This document shows positions 34,932 through 43,281 of a stretch of 64,000 nucleotides of DNA, in pieces. Within the stretch, counting starts at the first letter, position 1. Every line of letters begins with the position of its first letter. A model generated the notes under the pieces. The model ran no database searches. It saw nothing but the letters and a program-made list of their open reading frames with translations, and was not told the DNA's origin. Both the position numbers and the translations under genes were made by a program. The DNA comes from Streptomyces dioscori (GTDB taxonomy: Bacteria > Actinomycetota > Actinomycetes > Streptomycetales > Streptomycetaceae): the NCBI RefSeq assembly GCF_003024195.1, contig NZ_KZ679040.1:476221-540220 (forward strand), given 5' to 3'.

Positions 34932-35717
34932 GTGCGCATCATCGACCTGTCCTCGCCCGTGGACGCGGCGGGTTTTGAACCCGATCCCGTGGTGCACGAC
35001 GTGCTCGGCCCGAAGGAGGCCGCCACGCACATGAGCGAGGAGATGCGCGACCACTTCGGGATCGACTTCGATCCGGCGGTCCTGCCGGAGGGCGAGTTCC
35101 TCTCGCTCGACCGGCTCCAGCTGACGACCCACACCGGGACGCACATCGACGCGCCCTCGCACTACGGCACGCGCGCCTCCTACCGGGACGGGCCGCCCCG
35201 GCACATCGACGAGATGCCGCTCGACTGGTTCTTCCGGCCCGCGGTGGTCTTCGACCTGAGCGACCAGGGCACCGGCGCGGTCGGCGCCGACGTGCTCCAG
35301 CGGGAGCTGGACCGGATCGGCCACACCCTGTCGCCCATGGACATCGTGCTGCTGCGGACCGGCGCCGACGCGTGGTCGGGGACGCAGAAGTACTTCACGG
35401 ACTTCACCGGTCTCGACGGCTCGGCCGTGCACCTGCTGCTCGACCAGGGCGTACGGGTGATCGGCACGGACGCCTTCAGCCTGGACGCGCCGTTCGGCGA
35501 CATCATCGGCCGCTACCGGGAGACCGGGGACCGCTCGGTGCTCTGGCCCGCCCACATGATCGGCCGGGACCGGGAGTACTGCCAGATCGAACGGCTCGCG
35601 GGACTGGACCAGTTGCCCGTCTCCCGCGGCTTCCGGCTCGCGTGCTTCCCCGTGCGGATCGCCGGCGCCGGAGCGGGCTGGGCGAGGGCGGTGGCACTGC
35701 TCGACGAGGACGAGTGA
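34932..35717 (+). CDS. metal-dependent polyketide cyclase (DpsY type)
   Basis: A 261-residue protein from the GTG at 34932 (GGGAGG five bases upstream). It belongs to the cyclase/kynurenine-formamidase-like family, recognised by the metal-binding HTGTHIDAPSHYG, plus RTGADAWSG and GVRVIGTDAFSLDAPFG. In anthracycline and mithramycin pathways members (DpsY, MtmY) form the second and third rings after the aromatase has made the first. It heads a plus-strand pair with the N-methyltransferase gene 77 bp downstream. Confidence 0.8.
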   Translation: MRIIDLSSPVDAAGFEPDPVVHDVLGPKEAATHMSEEMRDHFGIDFDPAVLPEGEFLSLDRLQLTTHTGTHIDAPSHYGTRASYRDGPPRHIDEMPLDWFFRPAVVFDLSDQGTGAVGADVLQRELDRIGHTLSPMDIVLLRTGADAWSGTQKYFTDFTGLDGSAVHLLLDQGVRVIGTDAFSLDAPFGDIIGRYRETGDRSVLWPAHMIGRDREYCQIERLAGLDQLPVSRGFRLACFPVRIAGAGAGWARAVALLDEDE

Positions 35718-35794
35718 GAGGACGGCCGCCGCAGCACCGCGGCCGGGCGGACCACGTTCCACGCCCAGCAGGGCGACAACGGGAGGAGACACAC

Positions 35795-36529
35795 ATGTAC
35801 GGCCGGGAACTCGCGGACGTGTACGAGGCCATCTACCGCAGCCGGGGCAAGGACTGGGGGGAGGAGGCCGCGGACGTCTCGCGGCTCATCGCCGAACGCC
35901 GTCCGGGTGCCGACTCGCTGCTCGACGTGGCCTGCGGCACGGGCGCCCATCTCAGCGTGTTCGGCGAGCGGTTCGAGGTCGCCGAGGGGCTGGAGATCGC
36001 GGAGCCGATGCGGCGGCTCGCCGAACAGCGGCTGCCCGGCACCACGGTCCACGCGGGCGACATGCGCGACTTCTCGCTGGGCCGCACCTACACCGCGGTG
36101 AGCTGCATGTTCTGCGCCATCGGGTATCTGGAGACATTGGACGACATGCGGTCCGCCGTGCGGTCGATGGCCGCGCACCTGGAGCCCGGCGGCGTCCTGG
36201 TCGTCGAACCCTGGTGGTTCCCCGAGAACTTCATCGAGGGCTATGTCGCGGGTGACCTGGCCCGTGAGGAGCACCGCACGATCGCGCGGATCTCGCACAC
36301 CACCCGCAAGGGCCGGGCCACCCGTATGGAGGTCCGCTTCACCGTGGGGGACGCCACCGGTATCCAGCAGTTCACCGAGATCGACGTACTGCACCTGTTC
36401 ACCAAGGAGGAGTACGTCTCCGCGTTCACCGACGCGGGCTGCTCGGTGGAATTCCTGGAGGACGGTCCCACCGGCCGCGGCCTTTTCGTCGGTGTACGCG
36501 AGAAGACCGGTGTACGCGGGAAGAACTGA
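35795..36529 (+). CDS. aknX2: dTDP-aminosugar N-methyltransferase (DesVI/TylM1/AknX2 type)
   Basis: A 244-residue SAM-dependent enzyme starting MYGRELADVYEAIYRSRGKD, with motif I LLDVACGTGAHL and post-I acidic GLEIAEPMRR. The conserved DMRDFSLGRTYTAVSCMF and VEPWWFPENF are typical of 3-N,N-dimethyltransferases for dTDP-3-amino sugars. It would turn 3-amino-sugar into the N,N-dimethyl form (rhodosamine precursor). A second, clearly related enzyme is encoded at 56615. Start chosen for GGGAGGAG eight bases upstream. Confidence 0.88.
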   Translation: MYGRELADVYEAIYRSRGKDWGEEAADVSRLIAERRPGADSLLDVACGTGAHLSVFGERFEVAEGLEIAEPMRRLAEQRLPGTTVHAGDMRDFSLGRTYTAVSCMFCAIGYLETLDDMRSAVRSMAAHLEPGGVLVVEPWWFPENFIEGYVAGDLAREEHRTIARISHTTRKGRATRMEVRFTVGDATGIQQFTEIDVLHLFTKEEYVSAFTDAGCSVEFLEDGPTGRGLFVGVREKTGVRGKN

Positions 36530-36574
36530 GAGAAGCCGGGCGGAAAGAGACCGGTCGGGAAGCGGCCCGGATGC

Positions 36575-37450
36575 TCAGGGTGCCATTTCGCGGGCCACCG
36601 ACATCACGTACTGGCCGTATCCCGACTGGGACATCTGCTCGCCGAGCCGGTGGCATTGGTCCGCGTCGATGAATCCCATCCGGAGGGCGACCTCCTCGAC
36701 GCAGGCGATCCGTACGCCCTGCCGTTCTTCGAGGGTCCGCACATATTGGGCGGCCTGGAGCAGGGATTCCGGAGTTCCGGCGTCGAGCCAGGCGAAACCG
36801 CGGCCGAGGTCGACCAGACGGGCTCGGCCGCGGGCCAGGTAATTCCGGTTGACGTCGGTGATCTCCAGTTCTCCGCGCGCCGAGGGGCGGAGATTCTTGG
36901 CGATGTCCACCACTTCGTTGTCGTAGAGGTAGAGCCCGGTGATGGCGAGGTCGGAGCGCGGCCGGGCCGGCTTCTCCTCCAGGGAGACCAGACGCCCCGA
37001 CGCGTCGGTCTCGCCCACCCCGTAGCGCTCGGGGTCCTCCACGGGATAACCGAACAGCACACAGCCCTGTACGTCTTTGACGTTGCTCTGGAGCAGGTCG
37101 TAGAAGTGGTAGCCGTGGAAGATGTTGTCGCCGAGCACCAGGGCCACGTCGTCGTCGCCCACATGGTCGGCGCCGATGACGAAGGCCTCGGCCAGCCCGG
37201 CGGGACGGTTCTGCACCGCGTAGTCGATGTGGACGCCGAGCTGCGAGCCGTCGCCCAGGAGCCGGCGGAACTGGTCCAGGTCGCGCTCGGTGCAGATGAG
37301 CAGGATTTCCTTGATGTCCGCGAGCATCAGTACCGAGAGCGGATAGTAGATCATCGGTTTGTCGCCGACCGGGAGAAGCTGTTTCGACACGGAAACAGTT
37401 ATCGGATGGAGCCTTGTTCCCGTACCGCCGGCGAGAATAATCCCCTTCAT
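36575..37450 (-). CDS. aknY: glucose-1-phosphate thymidylyltransferase
   Basis: A 291-residue nucleotidyltransferase. MKGIILAGGTGTRLHPITVS carries the pyrophosphorylase signature, followed by KQLLPVGDKPMIYYPLSVLM, LVLGDNIFHGYHF, EEKPARPRSDLAITGLYLYD and GFAWLDAGTPESLLQAAQYV. It activates glucose-1-phosphate as dTDP-glucose, the first committed sugar step. It is a single gene, divergent from the aminotransferase gene. The ATG at 37450 is chosen because it begins the conserved domain. Confidence 0.95.
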   Translation of the reverse strand: MKGIILAGGTGTRLHPITVSVSKQLLPVGDKPMIYYPLSVLMLADIKEILLICTERDLDQFRRLLGDGSQLGVHIDYAVQNRPAGLAEAFVIGADHVGDDDVALVLGDNIFHGYHFYDLLQSNVKDVQGCVLFGYPVEDPERYGVGETDASGRLVSLEEKPARPRSDLAITGLYLYDNEVVDIAKNLRPSARGELEITDVNRNYLARGRARLVDLGRGFAWLDAGTPESLLQAAQYVRTLEERQGVRIACVEEVALRMGFIDADQCHRLGEQMSQSGYGQYVMSVAREMAP

Positions 37451-37525
37451 GGGTATGCCCCTGTCCTCGATTTCTGTCCATGCTAACGACCGAATTAGTT
37501 CGGCAGCAAGCAGGAAATCCGCTGG

Positions 37526-37543
37526 TCCAGGGAAATTCGAGCG
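37526..37543 (+). promoter_or_regulatory. possible SARP box in the divergent thymidylyltransferase/aminotransferase region
   Basis: TCCAGGG at 37526 and TCGAGCG at 37537 are 11 bp apart on the plus strand, pointing to the aminotransferase gene at 37659. The region also is AT-richer (GGTAATAGAGGGAG follows). No clear -10 eight bases downstream is seen. Confidence 0.5.
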
Positions 37544-37658
37544 GTAATAGAGGGAGAAGTAGGGTTGTGGGCCGGCCCGGCCATGTGATGTGCTGCGAGG
37601 GGATGGTGACGCCCTGCGGCAAGGAAATGATGTCAGCAATGGGAGGGAAGCGAATTCG

Positions 37659-38768
37659 ATGACGACTCTCGTATGGGACTACCGGCAGGAATACGAGAAC
37701 GAACGCGCCGATATTCTGGACGCCGTGGAAACGGTCTTCAACTCGGGTCAGCTCGTCCTCGGTGACAGTGTCCGCGGCTTCGAGCAGGAGTTCGCCGGCT
37801 ACCACGGCGCGAGCCACTGCGTCGGCGTCGACAACGGCACCAACGCGATCAAGCTGGCGCTCCAGTCGCTCGGCGTCGGCCCCGGCGACGAGGTCGTCAC
37901 GGTGTCCAACACCGCGGCCCCCACCGTGATCGCGATCGACTCGGTGGGCGCCACCCCGGTGTTCGTCGACGTCCACCCGGACAGCTACCTCATGGACACC
38001 GAGCAGGTGGCCGCCGCCCTCACCCCCCGGACCCGGTGCCTGCTCCCCGTCCACCTCTACGGGCAGTGCGTCGACCTGGCGCCCCTGGAGGCGCTCGCCG
38101 CCGAGCACGGCCTGGTCCTCGTCGAGGACTGCGCCCAGGCCCACGGCGCCCGCCGCGACGGACGGCTGGCCGGCACCACCGGGGACGCCGCCGCCTTCTC
38201 CTTCTACCCGACGAAGGTGCTCGGCGCCTACGGCGACGGCGGGGCCGTGGTGACCTCCCGGGACGACGCCCACCGTGCCCTGCGCCGGCTGCGCTACTAC
38301 GGCATGGAGGAGCGGTACTACGTCGTCGGCACCCCGGGCCACAACTCCCGCCTCGACGAGGTGCAGGCCGAGATCCTGCGGCGCAAACTGCGCCGCCTCG
38401 ACACCTACGTACAAGGGCGGCGGGCCGTCGCCCGCCGCTACGAGGAGGGGCTCGGCGACACCGGCCTGGTGCTGCCGCACACCGTCCCCGGCAACGAGCA
38501 CGTGTACTACGTCTACACGGTGCGCCACCCCCGGCGCGACGACATCATCAAGGCCCTCAAGACGTACGACATCGAGCTGAACATCAGCTACCCCTGGCCG
38601 GTGCACACGATGTCCGGGTTCGCCCACCTCGGCTACGGGGCGGGCTCGCTGCCCGTCACGGAGGAACTGGCGGGCCAGATCTTCTCGCTGCCCATGTATC
38701 CGGCCCTCGCGCCGGACATCCAGGACAAGGTGATCAGCGCGGTGCGTGACGTGCTGGACAGCCTCTGA
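37659..38768 (+). CDS. aknZ: dTDP-3-keto-hexose 3-aminotransferase, DegT/DnrJ family
   Basis: A 369-residue PLP enzyme. The PLP-binding lysine is intact: [20 protein letters not shown] (Lys186), with [20 protein letters not shown] carrying the conserved Asp and [20 protein letters not shown] upstream. It is therefore a true aminotransferase, unlike the His-containing paralogue at 27039. It installs the 3-amino group of the rhodosamine-type sugar using glutamate. Single gene with a strong 15-bp hairpin after the stop. Confidence 0.93.
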   Translation: MTTLVWDYRQEYENERADILDAVETVFNSGQLVLGDSVRGFEQEFAGYHGASHCVGVDNGTNAIKLALQSLGVGPGDEVVTVSNTAAPTVIAIDSVGATPVFVDVHPDSYLMDTEQVAAALTPRTRCLLPVHLYGQCVDLAPLEALAAEHGLVLVEDCAQAHGARRDGRLAGTTGDAAAFSFYPTKVLGAYGDGGAVVTSRDDAHRALRRLRYYGMEERYYVVGTPGHNSRLDEVQAEILRRKLRRLDTYVQGRRAVARRYEEGLGDTGLVLPHTVPGNEHVYYVYTVRHPRRDDIIKALKTYDIELNISYPWPVHTMSGFAHLGYGAGSLPVTEELAGQIFSLPMYPALAPDIQDKVISAVRDVLDSL

Positions 38769-38807
38769 ACCCGTGCGGCGGGCCCGCCCCGGCCCGCCCC
38801 GCGCACA

Positions 38808-38844
38808 CCGAAGGCCCGGCGGAGGGATCCCGCCGGGCCTTCGG
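38808..38844. terminator. bidirectional hairpin terminator, 15-bp perfect stem
   Basis: Bases 38808-38822 pair perfectly with 38830-38844 around a 7-nt loop, between the convergent stops of the aminotransferase (38768) and the 2,3-dehydratase (38898). Confidence 0.9.
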
Positions 38845-38897
38845 CGTGCCGATGGGCACGCGCAAGGTGGCACGCGCAAAGGGGCACCTTCAGGAAG

Positions 38898-40250
38898 TCA
38901 CCAGGTGGAGTCGGCCGCCCGCAGGGCGCGCCAGCACGCCACCAGGCTCCGGGCCTGCACGTTGAGGTAGTGGCTGTGCCGGAGCAGCTGCGTCAGCTGG
39001 TCCATCGTCAGCCAGCGGTAGTCGGGGTGGCCGGGATCCTCGGGGACGTCGCTGTCCACGATCAGATAGCGGTTGCGGGCGTGGAAGAAACGGCCGCCCT
39101 CCTCGGAGAGCACGGCCTCGTAGCGGATGCGTTCGGGCCCGGCGGCCAGCACCTCGTCGAGGTGGCGGGGCCGGGCGGCGGGCGGCAGCCAGCGGTAACT
39201 GTCCGGCACGCACTGCACGGTCGGCGCCAGTTCCACCACGTCCGCGTAGCCCGGCTCGGTGCGGGCGTGCAGCAGGACGTGCGGCTCCCCGCTGATCTCC
39301 CGGGTCAGGAAGGCGATGACGCCCGTGCCGCGCGGCTCGATCATCGGCTGGCGCCAGGTGCCGACCTCGCGTCCCGCGGCCGTCACGGAGACCCCGATGA
39401 CGTCGAAGAAGCCGCCGCTCTCGTGCGCGTAGCCCATTTCGCCGTGCCGCCACTCGTCGAGCGCGTTGAGGGCGATCCGCTCGGTGTGCACCGAGGCCAG
39501 CGACCGCGCGCCGGCGATCCAGCTCAGCACGTCGGTCATCCGGTGCAGGGCGCCGTCCGGCCGCGCGGCGTGCGGCAGGCACGCCAGTACGGTGCGGGCG
39601 TCCATGTTGATGATGTCGTCGCGCGACAGCAGCCGGTACAGCTGCCCGAGCGTGAACCAGCGGAAGCCCTCCAGGACCTCCACCTCGGTGGTCGTCTCCA
39701 CCACCATGTTGCGGTTGCGCTTGCGGTAGAACCAGGCGCCCTGTTCCGACTGCCGGACGTCCGCGAGCACCCGGTGCCGTGAGGTGTCCCGGAAGTAGTC
39801 CACGTACGGCACGGGCTTGCCCTTGTGGACGCCGGTGTAGTTGCTGCGGGTCGCCTGCACGGTGGGGGACAGCTGCAGCCCGCCGGGGTTGCCCGGTTCC
39901 GCCTTGGCCTGCATCAGGAAGTGCGGGACGCCGTCGAATTCCTTGATCAGGATGCCGAGGATGCCGACCTCGGGCTGGTCGATGATGGGCTGGTCCCACC
40001 AGGGCACCGCGTTGGCGGGATCGTGCACCCGAAGGCCGTGGACCGTGAAGAACTTGCCGCTGCGGTGCCGCAGATCACCGGTGACCGGGGTCTGGTACCA
40101 CTGGTCGAGGGCCGCCAGCGGTATCCGTTCGGCCGTCGTGTAGATCTGCTGCCCGTACTCGGCGAACCAGTCGTCGAATCCGGCGAGATCGGTCCGCGGG
40201 CTCTCCACCGCCGCGGCCGACCTGGCGATACGGGCCGTCACATCGGCCAT
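38898..40250 (-). CDS. aknN: dTDP-4-keto-6-deoxyglucose 2,3-dehydratase
   Basis: A 450-residue enzyme of the two-repeat NDP-hexose 2,3-dehydratase family (DnmT/TylX3/EryBVI). Each half contains the same pattern: WWDQPIIDQPEVGILGILIK and WRQPMIEPRGTGVIAFLTRE, LSPTVQATRSNYTGVHKGKP and LAPTVQCVPDSYRWLPPAAR, and RWFTLGQLYRLLSRDDIINM and RWLTMDQLTQLLRHSHYLNV. It removes the 2-hydroxyl, giving the 3,4-diketo intermediate reduced by the AknQ-like enzyme or aminated by the AknZ-like enzyme. It ends the long minus-strand operon that starts at the ketoreductase gene at 45580. Confidence 0.92.
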   Translation of the reverse strand: MADVTARIARSAAAVESPRTDLAGFDDWFAEYGQQIYTTAERIPLAALDQWYQTPVTGDLRHRSGKFFTVHGLRVHDPANAVPWWDQPIIDQPEVGILGILIKEFDGVPHFLMQAKAEPGNPGGLQLSPTVQATRSNYTGVHKGKPVPYVDYFRDTSRHRVLADVRQSEQGAWFYRKRNRNMVVETTTEVEVLEGFRWFTLGQLYRLLSRDDIINMDARTVLACLPHAARPDGALHRMTDVLSWIAGARSLASVHTERIALNALDEWRHGEMGYAHESGGFFDVIGVSVTAAGREVGTWRQPMIEPRGTGVIAFLTREISGEPHVLLHARTEPGYADVVELAPTVQCVPDSYRWLPPAARPRHLDEVLAAGPERIRYEAVLSEEGGRFFHARNRYLIVDSDVPEDPGHPDYRWLTMDQLTQLLRHSHYLNVQARSLVACWRALRAADSTW

Positions 40251-40323
40251 CTGAACTCCTCGTCGTGGATTCGTCGTGGATGGAAGCGTGGAGGGGTGTA
40301 CGCGGCTCGCCCGGTGGGGCGGT

Positions 40324-41292
40324 TCAGTCGGCGGGGGTCTGCCAGGTCGCCCGCATCGCCTCGGCCAGCGTGATCCGCGGCTTCCAGCCGAGCAGTTCGC
40401 CGGCCAGCCGGATGTCGGCCAGGGTCCAGCCGCCGCCCTTGCTGGCGATGGGCCCGTCCTCGACCCGTATCGCCTGCGGCGGCAGGCCCGAGGCGGCGAC
40501 CAGCAGGTCCACCAGTTCGCGCATGGCGGTGGCCTCGCCGCGGCCGATGTTGACGACCTGTCCGGTGGCCGGTGACGTCACGGTGAGGACCACGGCCTCC
40601 GCCAGGTCGCGCACGTCGATGAAGTCCCGCCGCGCGTCCGCGACCCGCAGCGTCACCGGGTCGCTCGCGTCCGCGGCCCGCAGCCGGTCGACGACCGCCC
40701 CGAGGAAGCTGGCCCGGGTGGTGCGGGGCCCGCACACGTTCACCGCGCGCAGCACCAGCCCGTCCACCCGGCCCGCCCTGGTGGCGTCGAGCACCAGCTC
40801 GGAGCCGGCCAGCTTGGTCCGCGCGTACATGGTGGCCGGCCGGGGCTCCAGGTCCTCGCCGATGGCGAGCGGCTCGGCCACCGGACCGTACTCGTGGATG
40901 GAGCCGACATGGATGAGCCGCGGGCGGTCGTCCATCAGGGTCACGGCCTTCACCAGCCGCTCGACCAGGGTGATGTGGGCGTACCGCATCTCCTCCTCGG
41001 TCGTGCCCCAGCCGCCCGTCACATTGACCACGGTGGTCACCCGGTGCCGGGTGAGCAGCCGGGCGAGTTCGGCGGGCGGGACCGCCGCCACGTCGAGGCC
41101 GGCGAAGACGTGCCCCGCCGCCGCGGGCCCGCCGCGCCGGGCGACGGCGAGCACCTCGTGCCCCTCGCGGGCCAGCGCGGCGCTCACACAGCGGCCGACG
41201 CAGCCGGTGGCCCCGAGCACCGCGACCCGGGACCCCTCGGCCGGCGGCCGGCCGCTCAGGGCCGCCACAGTGCGGCCTCGATCCGGCGGCAC
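40324..41292 (-). CDS. aknM: dTDP-4-keto-6-deoxyhexose 4-ketoreductase
   Basis: About 322 residues, an extended SDR: RVAVLGATGCVGRCVSAALA at the NAD(P) site, VVNVTGGWGTTEEEM, IHVGSIHEYGPVAEPLAIGE, YARTKLAGSELVLDATRAG (YxxxK) and VCGPRTTRASFLGAVVDRL. It reduces the C-4 ketone at the end of the deoxysugar branches. The GTG at 41292 lies inside the epimerase gene; another GTG at 41271, with a GAGG seven bases upstream, is an equally plausible start. Confidence 0.85.
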   Translation of the reverse strand: MPPDRGRTVAALSGRPPAEGSRVAVLGATGCVGRCVSAALAREGHEVLAVARRGGPAAAGHVFAGLDVAAVPPAELARLLTRHRVTTVVNVTGGWGTTEEEMRYAHITLVERLVKAVTLMDDRPRLIHVGSIHEYGPVAEPLAIGEDLEPRPATMYARTKLAGSELVLDATRAGRVDGLVLRAVNVCGPRTTRASFLGAVVDRLRAADASDPVTLRVADARRDFIDVRDLAEAVVLTVTSPATGQVVNIGRGEATAMRELVDLLVAASGLPPQAIRVEDGPIASKGGGWTLADIRLAGELLGWKPRITLAEAMRATWQTPAD

Positions 41293-41873
41293 TTGTCGTA
41301 CTCCGGCAGGCCGCCCTCCGCCCGCACCTGGGCGAGCAGGGGAGCTGCCGTGTCCCGCGCGGACAGCAGCGGCGCCACGTCCGTCGGGATCGGCAGGCCG
41401 AGCGCCGGGTCCAGCGGGGACAGGGACAGCTCGTGCTGGGCCTCGTAACTGCCGGAGAGCATGTACGACATCACCGTGTCGTCCTCCAGGGCGATGAAGG
41501 CGTGCCCGACGCCGACCGGGAAGTACATCGCGCTGAACGTCTCCTGGTCGAGCACGGAGGAGTCCCAGCGGCCGAAGGTGGGCGAGCCGACGCGGATGTC
41601 CACCACGATGTCGATGGCACGGCCGCGGGCGCAGTACACGTACTTGGCGACGCCCGGCGGGGTGACCGTGTAGTGGATGCCCCGGACCGTGCCGCGCTTC
41701 GACCTGCTGTGGTTGGACTGAGCGACGGGGAAGAGGGGATGGCCCAGGGCCTCCACGAACGCCGGCTCCTGGTACGGCGAGGTGAACAGGCCGCGGTCGT
41801 CCTCGAAGACGGGCGGGTTGAAGGCGTACGCGCCGGACACGGCGAGTTCGCGGAACTTCACGGCGGTGGTCAT
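41256..41873 (-). CDS. aknL: dTDP-4-keto-6-deoxyhexose 3,5- or 5-epimerase (RmlC family)
   Basis: A 205-residue cupin. The catalytic His67 lies in GTVRGIHYTVTPPGVAKYVY, followed by GRAIDIVVDIRVGSPTFGRW and FPVGVGHAFIALEDDTVMSY. It converts D- to L-configured 4-keto sugars, required for the L-sugars of anthracyclines. Its start follows the stop of the glycosyltransferase gene directly; its end overlaps the ketoreductase gene. Confidence 0.92.
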   Translation of the reverse strand: MTTAVKFRELAVSGAYAFNPPVFEDDRGLFTSPYQEPAFVEALGHPLFPVAQSNHSRSKRGTVRGIHYTVTPPGVAKYVYCARGRAIDIVVDIRVGSPTFGRWDSSVLDQETFSAMYFPVGVGHAFIALEDDTVMSYMLSGSYEAQHELSLSPLDPALGLPIPTDVAPLLSARDTAAPLLAQVRAEGGLPEYDKCRRIEAALWRP

Positions 41874-43238
41874 CTACAGCTCCCCCCGGACGGTGTCGCC
41901 GGCGGTGGCGGTGGCGGTGGCGGTGGCGGTGGCGGTGGCGGTCGTGCCTCGTGCCGCGCGGTGTTCCGCCACGAGTTTCTCCAGCACCGGGACGATGTCG
42001 TTGGGGCTCGGCGTGCCCACCATCTCCCGGCGGATCCGCGCGCAGTTCTGTGCGAACGACGGCTCGTCCAGCAGCCGCAGCACGTGGTCGCGCAGGTCCT
42101 GCGCGGTGTAGTGGTCGACGTCGTGCAGGTACAGACCCGCGCCGGTCTTCTCCAGCTGCTTCGCCTTGTGGATGGTGTCCCAGACCATGTCGGGCACGAT
42201 CAGCTGCGGGACCCCGTGCGCGAGCGCCGTCTGGAAGGTGCCGCTGCCGCCGTGGTGGATGACCGCGGAGCAGGTCGGCAGCAGCGCGTTGAGCGGGACG
42301 AAGTCGACGGCCCGTACGTTGTCGGGGAGTTCGAGACCGGCGAGCTGCTTCTCGTTGAGGGTCGCGACCACCTCGACGTCCAGCTCCGCCAGCGCCGAGA
42401 CGAGCTCGCCGATCGAGGCACGGTCGCCGTCCAGGACCTCGCGGTGGGCCACGCCGAGGGTCAGGCAGATCCGGCGCTTCTTCGGCGGCTCGTGCAGCCA
42501 GTCAGGGATGACGGCCTGCCCGTTGTAGGGGATGTACCGCAGCGGGACGAACGGCTGCTTCACCGGGAACCGCATCGACGGCGGCACCGGGTCGACCGTC
42601 CACTGCCCGACCGCCACGTCCTCCTCGAACTCGGCGCCGTAGCGGCCGAGCGTCCAGGTCAGCCACTCGCGCAGCGGATCGTCCCGCTGCTCGGGCAGCC
42701 GCTCCGCCTGCAGGTCGAGGAAGGTCTCGCGCATCCGCCCCAGCAGGTCGAGGCCGAACAGCAGCCGGGCGTGGGCGGCGCCGGTGACCTGCGCGGCCAC
42801 CGGCCCGGCGAAGGACAGCGTGTCCCAGACGACCAGGTCGGGCTGCCACTCGCGGCTGAACGCGACCAGATCGTCGATCATGCGTTCCGGGCAGGAGTTC
42901 TGGAAGGCCATCGCCGTCATCGAGGTGAACACCCCGAGGACGTGGTCCCAGGTGAGCATCTCGGGACGGGTCTCCGTCATGTCCATCCCGGCTTCCGCCT
43001 GGCTCTCCATGATCTCGGCGTCGTCGCCCAGGCCCTCGTTGACCCGCTGCATCTGCTCCTCCAGGAGCAGCGGCTCACCGACGCACACGGCGGTCAGCCC
43101 GGTACGGGTGATGTCCTCCGCCAGGTCCGGCTGGCTGGCGACACGGACCTCGTGGCCGGCGGTCTGGAGGGCCCAGGCCAGCGGGACCTGGGCATGCATA
43201 TGGGACTTCGCGGCGAACGTGGTGAACAGGACCTTCAT
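41874..43238 (-). CDS. second anthracycline glycosyltransferase, GT1 (AknK/AknS type)
   Basis: A 454-residue GT-B enzyme, starting MKVLFTTFAAKSHMHAQVPL, with RICLTLGVAHREVLDGDRAS and the donor motif SAVIHHGGSGTFQTALAHGV. It resembles the enzyme at 30535 throughout and may add the second and third sugars, as AknK does in aclacinomycin biosynthesis. No P450-like partner is next to it. The C-terminus ends in about seven Thr-Ala pairs encoded by a (GGCGGT)7 hexanucleotide repeat, so its length may vary between strains. The stop (TAG) abuts the epimerase start. Confidence 0.87.
   Translation of the reverse strand: MKVLFTTFAAKSHMHAQVPLAWALQTAGHEVRVASQPDLAEDITRTGLTAVCVGEPLLLEEQMQRVNEGLGDDAEIMESQAEAGMDMTETRPEMLTWDHVLGVFTSMTAMAFQNSCPERMIDDLVAFSREWQPDLVVWDTLSFAGPVAAQVTGAAHARLLFGLDLLGRMRETFLDLQAERLPEQRDDPLREWLTWTLGRYGAEFEEDVAVGQWTVDPVPPSMRFPVKQPFVPLRYIPYNGQAVIPDWLHEPPKKRRICLTLGVAHREVLDGDRASIGELVSALAELDVEVVATLNEKQLAGLELPDNVRAVDFVPLNALLPTCSAVIHHGGSGTFQTALAHGVPQLIVPDMVWDTIHKAKQLEKTGAGLYLHDVDHYTAQDLRDHVLRLLDEPSFAQNCARIRREMVGTPSPNDIVPVLEKLVAEHRAARGTTATATATATATATAGDTVRGEL
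41901..41942. repeat. hexanucleotide microsatellite (GGCGGT)x7 in the glycosyltransferase 3' end
   Basis: Seven perfect copies of GGCGGT (plus strand) encode a Thr-Ala repeat at the C-terminus of the minus-strand glycosyltransferase. Confidence 0.95.
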
Positions 43239-43281
43239 CGATCTCCCTCTTCGCAGAGCAGATGGTGGCGTGCGGCGGTTC